Shown in pieces: positions 1-10,284 of a DNA stretch of 26,400 nt. Both the position numbers and the translations under genes were made by a program. The stretch's first letter is position 1, and each line of letters starts with the position of its first letter. The stretch spans positions 1 through 26,400 of the forward strand of contig JADGJH010000178.1 of NCBI GenBank assembly GCA_027596945.1, in the 5' to 3' direction. Source of the stretch: Physocladia obscura (lineage: Eukaryota > Chytridiomycota > Chytridiomycetes > Chytridiales > Chytriomycetaceae). Under the pieces are notes generated by a model. It worked only from the letters and a program-made list of their open reading frames with translations. It ran no database searches and was not told the origin of the DNA.

Positions 1-3000
1 ATTCAATGGTGACAACCCGGGACTGCTGCCGCCGCCGCCGCCACCACCACCAGCACCCTGTAGAATTCCCATCAATATGCTTTGATTATTGTGCCTACGA
101 TCAACGTACGGGGGCTGTACATTAATTCCGAGTGCTTGCTTCAAGTTAATAGACAGTTGATCATTTTGTAATGTTGATGTGCCTGAGCTTGGTTGCTGAG
201 TGTGAATTTCTTCTCGACTTTGTTCCACAACAAAGGATGTGCCTGTGTCGTTTGCTTGATCTAATATTGGCTCCGCGGGACTTCTCTTCAGTATCTCAAG
301 TATTTTTTTTTCAACTGGTTCAACAAATTTTTTCTGCTGAAATGTCGTTATTGTTGCAGAAGTTTGTTGTCCGACATTTATTGATGATGATGGACTCTTT
401 GGCATTTCTTGTTTCGGAGCTCGTGGTGGCAGATTAGCCCAAGGATCATTCAAACTCTCTGAAATTCTGTTGTGGAATCCAGCCTTTAGGAAATCACTAG
501 TTTTTGCTGCAGTTTTTCGTGGCGGCGCAATGGTCGTTTGTACAATATTTCTACTCTGGGGTGCTCTTAGTGTTGCAAAATCTTGGACATCGTCATCAGT
601 TTCATCTTCGTCGCTGATCGCAGGCTTACTATAGATTTTTGGAGATATTATCCCATTCGGTGGCAAAACTTTCAATTTTGGTTCAACTGGCTTCAGCACA
701 CCATTTTCAAGTCTCAATGTTGCCGGAGGTAAATCCTGAGGTGGCTGTTGCGATGATGATTTGTTCATCAACAGATTCAGTAGCTGCTGCTCAGTTTGTG
801 CAATTGTCAAGTTGTTTGCTTCAATTTCTGACATTTTGTCTTTGCTTTTGACGTCTGGCTGTATTGAAGTTCGAGTTTGATTATTGTTTGGCAGTATTGA
901 CGCTGACTCTGAAGCATTCAAAGATTTTGAAGATTGTATTGCAACAGCAGGCCCTTTCGTCAGAATATTTAATAAGGCGTTCTTTTGATCGTGGCTTTCA
1001 GAAAATCCAATGGTACTATTTTCAGAGGAAAAGGGTGCATTTGACGCTTTGCTTGATTTTCGGAATTTAACAGTTGGCCCTCCGCCTCCGCCCCCATACG
1101 AAGCTCGTATTTCCTCACTCATAACATCTGAATGCGGTTGAATAGTTGGCGGGGGTGGCATATTTTTTAAATTCAAGCTTTGCCTTGATTGCGAGCGTTG
1201 TTGGCTTTGATGCAGCGGCTGTACATATTGCTGGTTAGCAGCTGCTTGTTGTTGCAATTTACTGCCTTTCAAAAGTTCGAGCAAAGATTCACGTTGAAGA
1301 GCGGCCACTTCGGTTGCAGAATGTACAGAGTTACTTCGACTTCCAGTTCTGTTTTGTTGCAGAAAAAGATTTGCTGACGAATCGTTTCCGTTTGGTGAAA
1401 ATGGTAAAATTTGTATCATTGCGTGGGTATTGGTACCGTCTGCAGTTGTAATGATTCCTTGCAGAGGAATATTTTGGAGTATTGATTGAGATCCAAACGA
1501 GGTATTCTGAATATGATTTTGATGCGCTGTAAGTTGCTGTAACTGTTGTGGAAAATTCGCTTGATGGTTTTGAATTCCTCCGACTTGGTGGGAGAATTGT
1601 TGTGGTTGATGATTTTGCAAAGAATCATCACCTGAATTCGCACCTGAAAAAGGAATCGAAGATATGCTATGTGCTGATATACGTCCCCGATTTTCCGTGT
1701 TTGAAGGTCTTACTTGATTTGCTCCAATTCCAATCAAATTCTTCAGTAGATCTGTAGCTTGATGCAAGGTGTTCACTCCCCAATCTTCATTATCCTGATC
1801 AACCAGTCTGCTTCCAATATTTGAATCAGAAGCTGCGCCAGTATCATTTTCGCTTTCGTATTCGCTTTTATATCCAACACCACTATTCCGGTATGCCGAA
1901 AGCAAAGAAGAATGACTTGCTTTTTTTCCTGGACTGTTAATTTTTCCAGAAATTTTTTTTGAGCTTTTGTACTTTTGAATCCACTTCTTCAAAGACGAGG
2001 CGAAAGCTGTTACCATATAAAATTTACCAGCAGAGCTTTGATAGTCCCTGTTTGAGTATCCAGGAAGATCTTTCAACGGAAACCAGCGGATGTCCTTGGA
2101 ATTATTTAGATTTAAATTAAATCAAAGGATTACATATTATATACCCCAATTTCTTTTCGTGTTTGCGTCAAAAATTCTGTCGTTTCCGAAACTCCTCGGA
2201 TAATATAAAGCCGTATACGCTGCTCCTTAATGGTTCTTTCAACATACTCCTTGGGGCTCAACATGCTGCTGCAGTCAAATCCAACTTCTTCCAAAACCTG
2301 GCGTTTTCAATTATTAATACTTACTATCTTACTATCACAATTACCTCTCGAACAGCGCAATCCTGTTCGGGCTCTCCCTTATTAATTTTGCCCTTTGGAA
2401 AGCCCCATCCACTGCTTGATTTCCATCCTCTCACGAGGAGAACCTTATAAATTTAAAATTCATCATTCGTTCCTGTGAAAAGTCGTAATTGAGACTGACT
2501 CACTTTATCGAATAGTTCGTTTATAATAATCGCGCCGCAGACAGGCACACGAACTTTGTATTCCATAAAGGTTGTGAACGCTTGCTCATGAGCTCCAGCC
2601 CAATTCACGAGAAGCGGGCACTCCGTAAAAAAGTAAGCACTAAAGTTCTGTGGTATTTTTTCAAATATTAAGATCATCGATAAGCAGTATTTCTAATTCG
2701 AAGCTAGTGACCTTGAGCGAAAGCGACGGCAGCGACGGATTGACTTCGCGTACAAAATCCTCGTAAAACCAATGGGCTGGCGGGGGAAATATTTAGTCGA
2801 TTGAGGAATAATTAAAGCGAAAAGAGTCATATGCCACCTGCTTCGATCTGGAAGCAGATTCTTTCAATCGATGCCAGTTCGTCCAACGGTACGTTAATGA
2901 TAAATCGGCTTTGTGTGAATGATTAAAACAGATAAGAATCAGCAAAGAGTAGAACAAACTCAATAAACCTTTGTAGATCCTCGAGAACTTCATGAAAGTT

Positions 3001-3003
3001 CAT
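1..3003 (-). CDS. DCP2: mRNA-decapping enzyme subunit 2 (Dcp2), 3'-truncated by window edge
   Basis: Catalytic subunit of the cytoplasmic Dcp1-Dcp2 decapping complex, which removes the m7G cap in 5'-3' mRNA decay. Seven exons read in frame: 3003-2969, 2908-2838, 2776-2712, 2647-2504, 2443-2345, 2297-2145, 2094-1, giving 887 codons before the window ends without a stop. The N-terminal regulatory domain (about residues 1-95) has the family motifs FIINVP and [10 protein letters not shown] perfect Nudix box GX5EX7REUXEEXGU spans residues 123-145 (G123, E129, R137 E138, E141 E142, G144), with the metal-binding glutamates intact. [11 protein letters not shown] and KFYMVTAF follow as box B. The remaining roughly 650 residues are a low-complexity Q/S/N/P-rich tail carrying six LLxxL-like helical motifs. 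The start is the only ATG that yields the conserved [10 protein letters not shown] opening. Very confident in identity; the first intron donor (GTTTAT) is weak but required by the alignment. Confidence 0.95.
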
Positions 3004-3300
3004 TCGTCGAAACGCCGCCATTATTCGTTGTTTTTTTCCGATTCAGCTTGGGTTCCTTTTTTCTTCAAATTTTGGCACTTTCAAATCTAGTTGCTGAAAA
3101 AAAGCAACAATATTTTGAAGAGCCAATTCACCCAAAAAATCATTCTTCCTTGCTCACGCAAGAATAAAATGAAAAATGAAAAAAAAAAAAGATTCTGAAG
3201 TTCCAGTTTTTCCGAACAAACAAATAAACAAATAATATACTTAAAAAACTCAATTATTTGGTGGGTATGATAATATAAGAAAAAAAATAAAAAATTTGAT
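3004..3300. promoter_or_regulatory. Spacer: DCP2 upstream region and F-box gene 3' region
   Basis: 297 bp between the DCP2 start and the stop of the upstream F-box gene, both on the minus strand. It is AT-rich with A/T homopolymer runs (10-12 A near 3179-3191) and must contain both the 3' UTR of the F-box gene and the DCP2 promoter. I see no conserved ORF and no clear canonical poly(A) hexamer on the minus strand, only AATAAT-like variants. Confidence 0.5.
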
Positions 3301-4801
3301 TCACATAATCATGCAACCCGAATCAACCATCTCATCATCTTCAGAAACATTGTCAGGATCCACAGTCATTCCTGTCTTGACAATTAATCCACCAGGACAA
3401 CTAGACTGGCCGATTTTCCCTTTACATGCTAACAACAAAACTTTTCCTGCAATTTTTTCAGCAGAAGTGCGTCTTCTCATCCGACGTCCTTCAACTTTGG
3501 CAAGAAACGCATCAACAGCTGTAGTGGAAATTCGTGAACATCCACGCAAACTCAGCATTCTTAATTCGCGTGATGCGCCACCAATAATCCGTGCTTCAAG
3601 CCATTGAATCAGGGCATCAGAAACTCCACTGTTTCCATCAAGATTTAAATTACAGAGACTGCATAATTCTTGAATGAGAGCTTGCACGCCATTGTCAGTG
3701 ATACGGGGGCAAAGTGATATATCCAACACTCGAAGATTAGGTACACAGAACGCCAAGGTTTTCAAAAATGTGTCAGTTATTGCAGTTGCTGATTTCGAGA
3801 AATTCAAGTGCGCAAGCGACATACAAGTATGATTACCAATAGAGAAAGTACTCATGAATGCAGATTCTGGAAGGCGTAATGGGTTACTGATCTCAAGCCA
3901 TGTCAGAGTTGACGGAATTCGAAGAAAGCAAGGATTGTCTTCACCATTCTTGTTTTCCAATGTGTTCGCATCAAAATCAAGGCCGTTAAGCTTTAGAACA
4001 TGAAGGTTTTTGCATTTTTGAAGGATAGTATCTATATTTTGCATGCTTTGATGTCCAGAAATTCTTGCGCAAAAAGACAAATCGACATCAACCAAAAGTC
4101 TATGTCTGCCAAGAGATTCCAAGGCAATATGCGTCAAGTTTTTAAGCTTCGAGAGATTCGCATGTGTCAGATATTCCAGGTTGTCAACAATAAATTCAAT
4201 ATCCGTTGATGTCAGGAAATCGCAATCAGAGAGATTAATATGTGAGATATTAGGACAAAATAGGGTAACTTCTTTTATTGCTTGAGGGGATATTACTGTC
4301 CCGCCGCTGCATTGTTTTTTTAATTTAACAGCCGAAAGTGAAACGGCGGGAATCAAACCTTAAATCCAAATGTCTCAAGAAATTTTGTGATAGTTTGGCG
4401 AGAATTCGCACATTCGACGAAGCATTCGACCCTGAAGACTGCGTTTTAATTTTTGTAACAAGTGAACTTGTCGATGCAAGATGTTTCCAAATTCTGCAAA
4501 CTTGACTGAGGTGTGTGAGAATAATACTGTCACCATGATCACTGAATATTGCTTTGAAAACTTTGAGTTGAATCTCTACTGGAAGCAAATTGAAATGAAG
4601 TTCATTGCCAAGCGCTTTAGTTTTTTTTTCCTGAGGCTTCAAAACAGCAGGATTCGGGGACTGGATATTGCAGTATCCCGAGCCTTTGTGAATGATGTTT
4701 TCTGCAGGATGAACTCTCGATTCTTTTACTTGGTAAAAATTCTGCTGTTGAACTTGGGCAGCGGCAGAGCGGATGAACATTGGAAAGTGTACTTGCACCA
4801 T
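3301..4801 (-). CDS. F-box/leucine-rich-repeat protein with C-terminal CaaX box
   Basis: Likely substrate receptor of an SCF (Skp1-Cul1-F-box) ubiquitin ligase. Two exons, 4801-4359 and 4306-3301, join in phase 2 across a 52-bp intron (donor GTTTGA, acceptor TGCAG), restoring the LRR junction HLDLSGGT; 482 aa from the ATG at 4801. The F-box lies at about residues 71-112 (LLPVEIQLKVFKAIF, then LSQVCRIWKHLAS). It is followed by at least seven cysteine-containing LRRs of FBXL type (INLSDC, VDLSFC, LDISLC, LSLRGC). The protein ends in CMIM followed by TGA, a CaaX prenylation signal, as in animal FBXL2/FBXL20, which predicts membrane anchoring. A cluster of basic residues (RRMRRR) lies upstream of the tail. 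The start is uncertain: an upstream ORF at 5142-4882 may be a further 5' exon. Identity as F-box/LRR is secure; the substrate is unknown. Confidence 0.88.
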
Positions 4802-4881
4802 TTTTGTCTGAAAAAAAGGGCTTCAAAAAATTCAATGCTTGACTTTTCAAAATGACAATAATTTTTTAGTCCAAAAATGAC

Positions 4882-5142
4882 TGACTTTTCATCGTGCAGT
4901 CGCGGTTCCAAAAGTTTGACACAAATAAAAGCGGCTCCACGAGGTTCGCGGTTCCAGACAAGATTGCATTTTGAATTTGAACAGCAGAAAATTTTTACGG
5001 CACTGAACACACAATGAAATTGATTTGTACTTCCAGCCTTAAATGCTTGGAACACATAACGTGATTCAATGGCATTATTTATCTCTTCATACAGCGATTG
5101 CAAGGATGCGTGAATATTTGAGTGCACTTGGCCAAATGTCAT
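4882..5142 (-). CDS. Possible 5' exon of the F-box gene, or small unknown gene
   Basis: Open frame starting at an ATG at 5142 (MTFGQVHSNIHASLQ...) that I do not recognise. It has balanced composition with several Cys (FCCSNSKC) and a WNREPRG stretch, unlike the low-complexity shadows around it. It can be spliced in phase 0 to the F-box gene by a GTCATT donor after 4882 and the strong acceptor TTTTTTTCAG ending at 4808, adding 89 residues before the ATG at 4801. That donor is poor. The better GTCAGT three bases earlier puts the F-box out of frame. An AATAAA for the neighbouring GH2 gene lies at 5227-5222, so transcripts of this gene probably start between there and 5142. Treat as tentative. 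Confidence 0.35.
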
Positions 5143-5241
5143 CTTTTATTTGACTCTAATTCATTTGTCACGCTGCTTCATTAAAAAAACAAAAATGTAG
5201 TAATATGGCTTATTAAGTATTTTTATTCCAACTATAACGCA

Positions 5242-7534
5242 TTAGACATACCACACAACTCGACTTTCTGTTTTTCCGCCAGTCCCAACAACAACATTTC
5301 TTCCATTGGACAGTTGCACACGAGGGAAGATATGGACACGGTCAGTTCTCAATACCATTTCACCAACAAGCACCCCGTTCACAAACAATTTCACGGTTTC
5401 AACTCCATTTGCATACACAGTAACATCAACAACAGGATCGCGATAAGTAAACCTCGATCCTATCACATGAACCAGTGCTTCGGAATTCCAAACGCTTTTA
5501 TAGTAATAAAATGCATCCTTCTTCACAGTTCTGTCATAAGTCACAAGCCCTTTGTCGTTCATTCCATCGCGATCTCCTTCATGTCTCCATGAGGAAGCGA
5601 AATCTGCAAAATTCCACACCGTTTTCCACCACAAGTATTTGCGCGCCGCAAGTTGGGGCCATGACTCTTGGTGCAGTTTTGCCTGATATTCTTCAGAATG
5701 GTCCATGATAACAGGTTTCTCGCTGTGGATATATATGCTCGCACCTGCGCCGTATTCTGTGATACCAAAACTGAGGTCTGGTCGCGTTATATGATATTTA
5801 TCCAACGAGATTCCAAGTTCACTTGCTTTACCACCATACCAACCAGGATATATATTTATTGCTGCTGTATCAACGAAAGTCATCATTGGATGCGTGAGAG
5901 GAGTGTTGACAGCAATTGTCTAGAAACGAGAAAATGCGGTTTGAAAAAAAAGGTGACAGAAATAAGAAAATGATAATAATAAAACGTACTGTCAGCCTAT
6001 AAGGATCTTCAGCTTTTGCCACCTTATTCAACATCCAAACAAGTGGTGCAGGAGAATTGCCGTTTCCAATCTTCAATTCATTTCCAACTGACCAAAACAA
6101 AATTGAAGCATGATTGTAAGCTTGACGAATTAATTCACGCAGCTGTGAAGCGGTGTTTAAATACAGGCCTGGAGATATTGGTGCGTTTTCGATATTTGGA
6201 ATCTCCGCCCATACAACAAAACCATATTCATCTGCAAGCTTATATGTCAACTCCGAATGCTGGTAATGCGCACATCGCAGTGCGGTGATATTAAGATCGT
6301 CAAACATTGCAAAATTTCTGCGAGTGTTTACTTCAGAAATTGCCCAACCAAGCGATTCCCAATCTTGATGCAAATTTACACCGTGCAAAGAATAAGGCTG
6401 TCCATTCAGAAAGAAGCCATATACCGGATCAACGTGGTAACTCCGGACTCCAATCCTGGTGGTAAAACTATCAACAATTGATTCTTGATACACAATTTCT
6501 ACTACTGGGCGATACAAAAAAGGATCAGAACGGCCATGCCACAACCGAGGAGAAGAGATAATGAACGGAATTGTGAATGTTGTGGGGACTAGACATGTTG
6601 AAAATGGGAGCGACACATTGCGAGAGATATCAACAACGGATTTAGATGTTGTCCCTTCAAAAATGCGTAACACCAATATCAATTCTCTTGTATCAGTGAG
6701 GTTTCCAAAGCATGATACCCGAATAGATGCGTCAAAGATACCTTGCGAGGGCCGTTCACGAGAAAGAGTATTTTTTTGGATAAAGTAGACACCAAAAGAT
6801 CCTACGTCAAACATGTCAAAAATAGGTACACCGCGACGGACAGTCCAATAGCCAATATCACGGTAAATACCACCAAAAAACGTGAAATCACCGCTGAGAG
6901 GAACAATATCTGTTAGTGACGCAGAATTATCCACAGTTACATCAACTACTGTGGCTGGGTTTGTGATAACTGCGGATGGTATCTCGACACGAAAACGCGA
7001 AAATCCCCCAGAATGTGAGCCAACAAGAATTGTATTCGCAAAAACTTCTGCATGAGCATTTGCAGCACCAACGTCTAAAACTATTGTGACCGAATTTTTA
7101 TCGGGGTCGTTGTTTGAAAGTTCAATTTCGTCATCATGGCCTTTGTTCATTAGTGGAGAGATGTCGGCGGAAACACCAAGAGTGGGGAGAATTGTACGAT
7201 ATGTGGCTTTTGCGCGGCGATAATTTGGGCTAAGGCCGTCTCGTATATTCCATGAATGTGGCACGGAAACTGGACGCCAGCTTGTTTCGTCGGTGGCGTT
7301 AAAGCTGAAGAGCCAGCGCGAAGTTGGCGGTGGCAATGGTGACGGCAATGCCGAATCACCAAAATGCGAGAATAAATGATCATTCGTTTGGCTCAGACTA
7401 AAGTATTGCTTGGCGAGTCCGCGTGCTCTTCCCTCTTGCGCATCTGTTCCAACGACCCAAAACACCAGCAAGAACAAAAATCCAATCATTTTGTTTCCGA
7501 TGATCATCTTGACCAAACACGACACATATTTCAT
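5242..7534 (-). CDS. Secreted glycoside hydrolase family 2 (beta-galactosidase/beta-glucuronidase-like)
   Basis: Predicted extracellular retaining glycosidase. Two exons, 7534-5990 and 5919-5242, separated by a 70-bp intron (GTACGT...CTAG) in phase 0, giving 740 aa. A signal peptide occupies the N-terminus (hydrophobic FLFLLVFWVVGTDA); the ATG could be at 7534, 7507 or 7489, and 7507 gives the most typical signal sequence. GH2 sugar-binding domain: PVSVPHSWN, then FFGGIYRDI. GH2 signature: HGVNLHQDWESLGWA and NITALRCAHYQHS. The acid/base is E486 in SVGNEL and the nucleophile is E570 in ITEYGAG, an 84-residue spacing close to that of beta-glucuronidases. A C-terminal beta-sandwich domain follows (about residues 650-740). 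Substrate cannot be decided from sequence. The gene lies 69 bp downstream of the AKR stop on the same strand, and its AATAAA is at 5227-5222. Confidence 0.92.
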
Positions 7535-7603
7535 CCAATTACAGCCGTTCTTAGTATATTGGAATTCCAACTTTATTCAAAAATATTTTCAACTACTCAT
7601 CTT

Positions 7604-8586
7604 TCAGGGAACTGGCTGGCCCTGCGAGGCTTCAAGAATATAATACCACTGCTGGCGGTTCAGTTTTAGAACAGTAGAGTCAACAGCTCGTTTCAGGCGT
7701 GCAAGGTCATTGGTGCCAACAACCAAACGCGGTTGCGACGGATGCAAAAAGAGCCACGCATATGCAACGTGGTCAATGCCAACATCCGGACCAAGTTGAT
7801 CAGCAACTTTCTCGAGCGCGGCCACCACGCGTTTGTCCTGCTCTGTCTTGTTTGATCCAAACAAACCTCCCCCACGGGGCCAAGCGTTCGCCCCTCCCGC
7901 CAACGGACTCCACGCCATTGGCACCGCACGAATTTCCAGTAGTTGATCCAAAGTTCCGTCAAATATCGGTGCCGTATGAAGTACAGAAAACTCAATCTGG
8001 TTCGTTTGCAATGACAGATGCGCCGGAAGTCGCGATTGGACAAGACGGAACTGTGATGGTGTAAAATTTGATACACCAAAATGACGAACTTTCTTGGATG
8101 CGTAGAGTTCTTCAAATGCGGATGCAACTTCATCAGGATTTAAGAGTGGGTCAGGTCGGTGCAGAAGCAACAAGTCAATGTAATCCGTCTGGATTTTTTC
8201 CAGTGACCGGTTGACACATGAGAGAATGTAGTCACGGGAAGCATTATAGTGAGTGACCCAGGCATCTCTGTTATGAAAACACATAATGAGATGATCAAAA
8301 CCCGAAGGAGAAAAAAACAAACAAAAAAAAGAAGGAACATTTACCTCTTTCCGTTGGGAACAATGTCGCATTTTGTCACAATTTGCATGCGAGGACGCAG
8401 TTCCGGTTCGAGGGCAAGTGCTTTCCCAAACAACTCCTCAAACTCGAAATCGCCGTATATGTCAGCCAAGTCAAACGTTGTGATCCCGAGGTCTAAGCAA
8501 GCCTTGATGCGTTCAACGATCTCGCGCGGCTCTCCGGCTAGACGCATTGTGCCATAAACAATTCGAGACAACGTCAGAGGTTCCAT
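7604..8586 (-). CDS. Aldo/keto reductase, YdhF-like
   Basis: NAD(P)H-dependent oxidoreductase of the aldo/keto reductase superfamily, probably cytosolic. Two exons, 8586-8345 and 8267-7604, join in phase 2 across a 77-bp intron, giving 301 aa. The catalytic tetrad is visible: D39 and Y44 in FDLADIYG, K72 in VTKCDI, and H117 in LLLLHRPDP. KVRHFGVSNFTPSQF, MAWSPLAGG and the C-terminal VVGTNDLARL (cofactor phosphate-binding region) complete the barrel. The arrangement and wording resemble the bacterial YdhF family more than classical fungal AKRs; YdhF-like genes also occur in fungi, so transfer is only a possibility. I chose the ATG at 8586 because it gives the usual short N-terminus. AATAAA at 7577-7572, 27 nt after the stop, lies almost inside the GH2 5' end. 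The natural substrate is unknown. Confidence 0.92.
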
Positions 8587-9062
8587 AACGCAATTGCAAT
8601 CAAAACAAATTTTTTTAAAAAACGAGAACAATCAAGGCAAATTTTGGTTGCTGTGTCTTTTTAAGGCTGGACGTTTCGGATACATAAGTTGATATATTTT
8701 TGAGCTGCCAACACTTACTTCTTAGTGTTGAGTTTGCAAGTGATATTTTCAAAGATTGTGGAGTTTGAGAGTTGTTCATGAATTTTTTCATGGCGGAGGT
8801 CAACACCTATTAAACACAATTAGTACAAAGTAAATATTCCTGTACCTCCACGTGACCTCAAAAAATAGCGTTATCTCGACAACGGGGGTTTGCGGAGAGC
8901 TTAGCCTTTTCAAACTGAGTTTCAATCTCTGCCAAACATGCATAGGTTGGCATAGAAACAACCAAAGCTAAGGCATGTTGCGCCGGCATGCAGTGCCAAA
9001 TGGAGTGAGTGGCGCAGGAGTATTAAACAACATTCTTTTTTTTTTTGAATACTTTTTGACTG
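8587..9062. promoter_or_regulatory. Divergent promoter region between AKR and RING genes
   Basis: 476 bp between two divergently oriented start codons. It holds no supportable gene: a 63-codon minus-strand frame (8806-8615) shows no domain and a biased composition. A T10-rich run (9032-9049) sits just before the RING ATG. Both promoters must lie here, but I recognise no specific regulatory site. Confidence 0.55.
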
Positions 9063-10284
9063 ATGGACATTATTGATCGAAGTATTTGGCGGTTTGACGA
9101 CAGTGACGAGGCGGAGATTGACGCACATGACGCACGCTGCCTAATCTGTACCGAGGGACTGAGTGACGCCGTGCGGCTCGCGCAGTGTGGACACATGTTC
9201 TGCCGCTCGTGTTTGTATGCGTGGCTGTTGAAAGGCTCGCGCACGTGTCCGTGTGATCGGCGTCCGCTTTCGGACGAATCTTCGGACCTTTTGCCCGCTG
9301 CAGATTCGGTGCGCGTTTTTCTGCAGCAATGTCGTATTGTTTGTGAGTGCGGTTTTGCGGGGAAGCTGGCCGACCATCACCAGCCAGCGTTGTCGGCAAC
9401 GGTTCCCCGTGTATCTTCTGAGTCACCAATAATAACGTGCCCCCTTCTCGCTTGCCATTTTGCGCATCGCGGTTGTACTTTTGTGGCTGCCGACGGCACC
9501 GGCCGCACACTGCATTCGCTGGAATGCGATAAACGCGATACAATTTGTACTTCCTGCTTTAGCATTCCCGACTCTTACTCGGACTCTCTGCAATTGGAGA
9601 ATTCCGAAGTTTCTCCACCGTCGCCAGAAACAATTCTCCATCGCCAAACTTGCACTTTCCAACATCCTCTCGTTGATTGGTCCCCTTCCCTCAAATTCTG
9701 CATGACCCCAACTCAGGTCTATCGACTTATAAATACTCAATACCATCACATTCCCGAGCACGATCAACCAGGCGTTGTGTATTCGGCCATGCAAACTGCA
9801 TCAGAAATCACTTCGTTTGTTAGCAAATACTTTTTTGCTCCTTATTCGCGCTGCAAACATTTGTTTCACCGAAACTTGAACTTGCCGAACGAGCACTTTT
9901 GCTCTACTGCCTCCTATGTATGTTTCATGTTTCAATTAAATTATGGGCTGCGAATGGTTTCAATTCGTATATCTCCAAAACATATCCAGCTTGATTTGGC
10001 AATGAGGGGATTCATAGTCGGGTTCATGGAAACAAATGGTATTCCTTTGACAGAACCTGTCTCATTATTACGAAAGGAAGGAAGGCCTGAATGCCTTGTT
10101 GTTGTTGGAAGGAACTCGGAGGATGAAGGTATTTATACGTTTGCTTTATTTTGCTTTTAGTATGTCTTTGTCAACTTGCGCTGTAGAGGAAATAAATATC
10201 GAAATTGTCGACGGACGCGTTAAAATAGCTGGCGGAGGACGTGCTCATGCGCAGATGCTGGAGTTTGTGGATTTTCTGATTTGA
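9063..10284 (+). CDS. RING finger/TRAF-type zinc-finger protein, putative E3 ubiquitin ligase
   Basis: Two exons, 9063-10128 and 10187-10284, 387 aa. The 58-bp intron (GTATTT...CTGTAG, phase 1) is preferred over the nearer TTTTAG at 10160, which would create an immediate stop. The RING finger (residues 26-65) has C26, C29, C42, H44, C47, C50 and C62 with D65 as likely last ligand (CPCD), the C3HC3D form typical of TRAF-like ligases. A TRAF-type zinc finger follows at about 125-156 (CPLLAC, GC, then HSLEC). The C-terminal 180 residues (from about 205) contain no family I recognise. The protein architecture resembles RNF41/TRAF-like E3 enzymes that bind substrates through the C-terminus. The stop is 53 bp before the NEM1 ATG, with AATAAA at 10307-10312 in between. 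The 3' two-thirds appear again after the assembly gap. Confidence 0.82.

Noticed and set aside
3296..3607. Plus-strand 103-codon ORF
   Set aside because: Antisense shadow of the F-box/LRR coding exon; no domain.
8615..8806. Small minus-strand gene upstream of the AKR
   Set aside because: No domain, biased composition, and it occupies the divergent promoter region.
10129..10160. A 32-bp intron ending at the first TTTTAG in the RING gene
   Set aside because: It would produce a premature stop; the 58-bp alternative ending at 10186 stays in frame.
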